Under the pieces are notes generated by a model, which was not told the origin of the DNA, ran no database searches, and saw nothing but the letters and a program-made list of their open reading frames with translations. Of a stretch of DNA of 6,135 nucleotides, positions 5,486 through 6,135 are shown one piece after another (the stretch's first letter is position 1; each line of letters begins with the position of its first letter). Source of the DNA: Actinomycetes bacterium (GTDB lineage Bacteria > Actinomycetota > Acidimicrobiia > Acidimicrobiales > SZUA-35). Where the stretch lies: assembly GCA_024227975.1 (NCBI GenBank), contig JAAETV010000227.1, positions 1 to 6,135 on the forward strand, given 5' to 3'. The translations under genes and the position numbers were made by a program.

Positions 5486-6135
5486 CTAGCCGGTGACGAA
5501 GCGACCGACTCCTTGCGATGGCTGGAGGCGGATCCTGAGCACGGCCTGGTCGCCCGGCGAGTTGTACCAGGCCTTGGCAGTTCGCTGGTACTCCTTCAAC
5601 CGATCGAGGGTGTGCCACCTGGTGTGAAGGACGAAGTGACCGGCCATCGCAGCCCCCTGGGCTCGACGCTGGATGTTGCCCAGCACCGGAAGGCCGGCCT
5701 CGACACGGAAGCTGAACGGCAACTACGGGGAAGGAAACACTCGACATCGTTGCATGCCTGCCAGTGCACCCAGCCACTGATGGTCACACAACGACCGTTA
5801 TCGTCTTTGTGTGCAGCGCGGTTGTTCTGTGTGAGAGGTAGGCACAGAACCACATCGCCGTCGTACACCTGCAACGTTTCGCCCGACCCCGAGAGCGTCA
5901 ACGTCGAGGTCGGTGGCGCCAACGGCATATTGAATCCCTCAGCGTTCTCGAAGAACGGCCCGCATATGGGACCGCCCGCATGTCGACCTCGATCTCCATC
6001 ACGTACCCCGCTGAGCCAGCGTTGCTCACAGCAGTCGGGTGATCGTCCACCGGGACTGGGAGAGCCCGCCTTGACGATGTAGCGGCAGCTACATATGGTC
6101 GCTTTGTGACGTGCTGTGAGTCGGAATGGCGGCCG
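5486..6135 (-). pseudogene. Frame-disrupted redoxin/DsbD-N-like gene, 5' end beyond window
   Basis: The leftward strand carries pieces of one protein in different frames. The frame from 5928 down to 5725 reads QVYDGDVVLCLPLTQ, then VTISGWVHWQACNDVECFLPR. The latter resembles the strand plus YQAC-x-D-x-x-CxxP signature of the C-terminal domain of AhpC/TSA-redoxin proteins and of the DsbD N-terminal domain. At about 5728-5720 the sensible reading shifts frame to LPFSFRVEAGLPVLGN and continues to a TAG at 5488-5486. The tail KEYQRTAKAWYNSPGDQ resembles the end of DUF1330 proteins, so a second fused or truncated gene is possible. To the right, about 5975-6135, both the same frame and a neighbouring one (with YVMEIEVDMRA) are open, which suggests another disruption. 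It converges on the operon. A sequencing or assembly error could also cause the shift at 5723; I favour decay. Confidence 0.5.

Noticed and set aside
5513..6082. 189-residue plus-strand open frame at the right end
   Set aside because: Rich in Pro, Ser, Arg and Cys with no motif; the opposite strand carries the recognisable redoxin-like pieces.

Overview
The window is a high-GC bacterial chromosome segment. An AraC-family regulator reads leftward and diverges from a tight four-gene cluster reading rightward. High-GC codon use, NNGGGAG-type ribosome sites and a decayed redoxin-like gene with a CFLPR motif would fit an actinomycete-like or other high-GC soil or marine bacterium. The sequence does not fix the phylum, and there is no rRNA, tRNA, mobile element or CRISPR array.

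Layout, left to right. Positions 1-127 hold the probable 5' end of an unrecognised leftward gene cut by the window edge. A strong hairpin at 211-237 follows the end of the regulator gene. The regulator (263-1255, minus strand) has an N-terminal cupin-like sensor and a C-terminal double helix-turn-helix. The 126-bp divergent gap (1256-1381) contains a 10-bp palindrome, three CGAG cores phased exactly 11 bp apart, and a 14-bp inverted repeat, all candidate operators. The rightward cluster is: a muconate-lactonizing-type enolase-superfamily enzyme (1382-2512), a protein with two [4Fe-4S] motifs that resembles the C-terminal part of QueG and reductive dehalogenases (2517-3359), a YgfZ/Caf17-type folate-binding protein (3356-4279), and a class-C beta-lactamase-fold serine hydrolase of the NylB/esterase type (4276-5424). 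The genes are separated by 4 bp or share ATGA overlaps, so they form one translationally coupled operon. A hairpin at 5437-5456 closes it. The remaining 650 bp (5486-6135) carries a leftward, frame-disrupted redoxin-like gene that runs off the right edge.

How the genes may work together (inference). The operon looks like an inducible catabolic module controlled by the divergent AraC protein. The enolase-fold enzyme would do proton abstraction on a carboxylate (racemisation, lactonisation/cycloisomerisation or elimination). The cytoplasmic serine hydrolase would cleave an amide, lactam, lactone or ester of the same compound. The Fe-S protein would supply a reductive, possibly corrinoid-dependent, step. 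The YgfZ-like protein is most simply a maintenance factor for that Fe-S protein. I do not recognise this gene combination as a described pathway. The substrate is not readable from the sequence.
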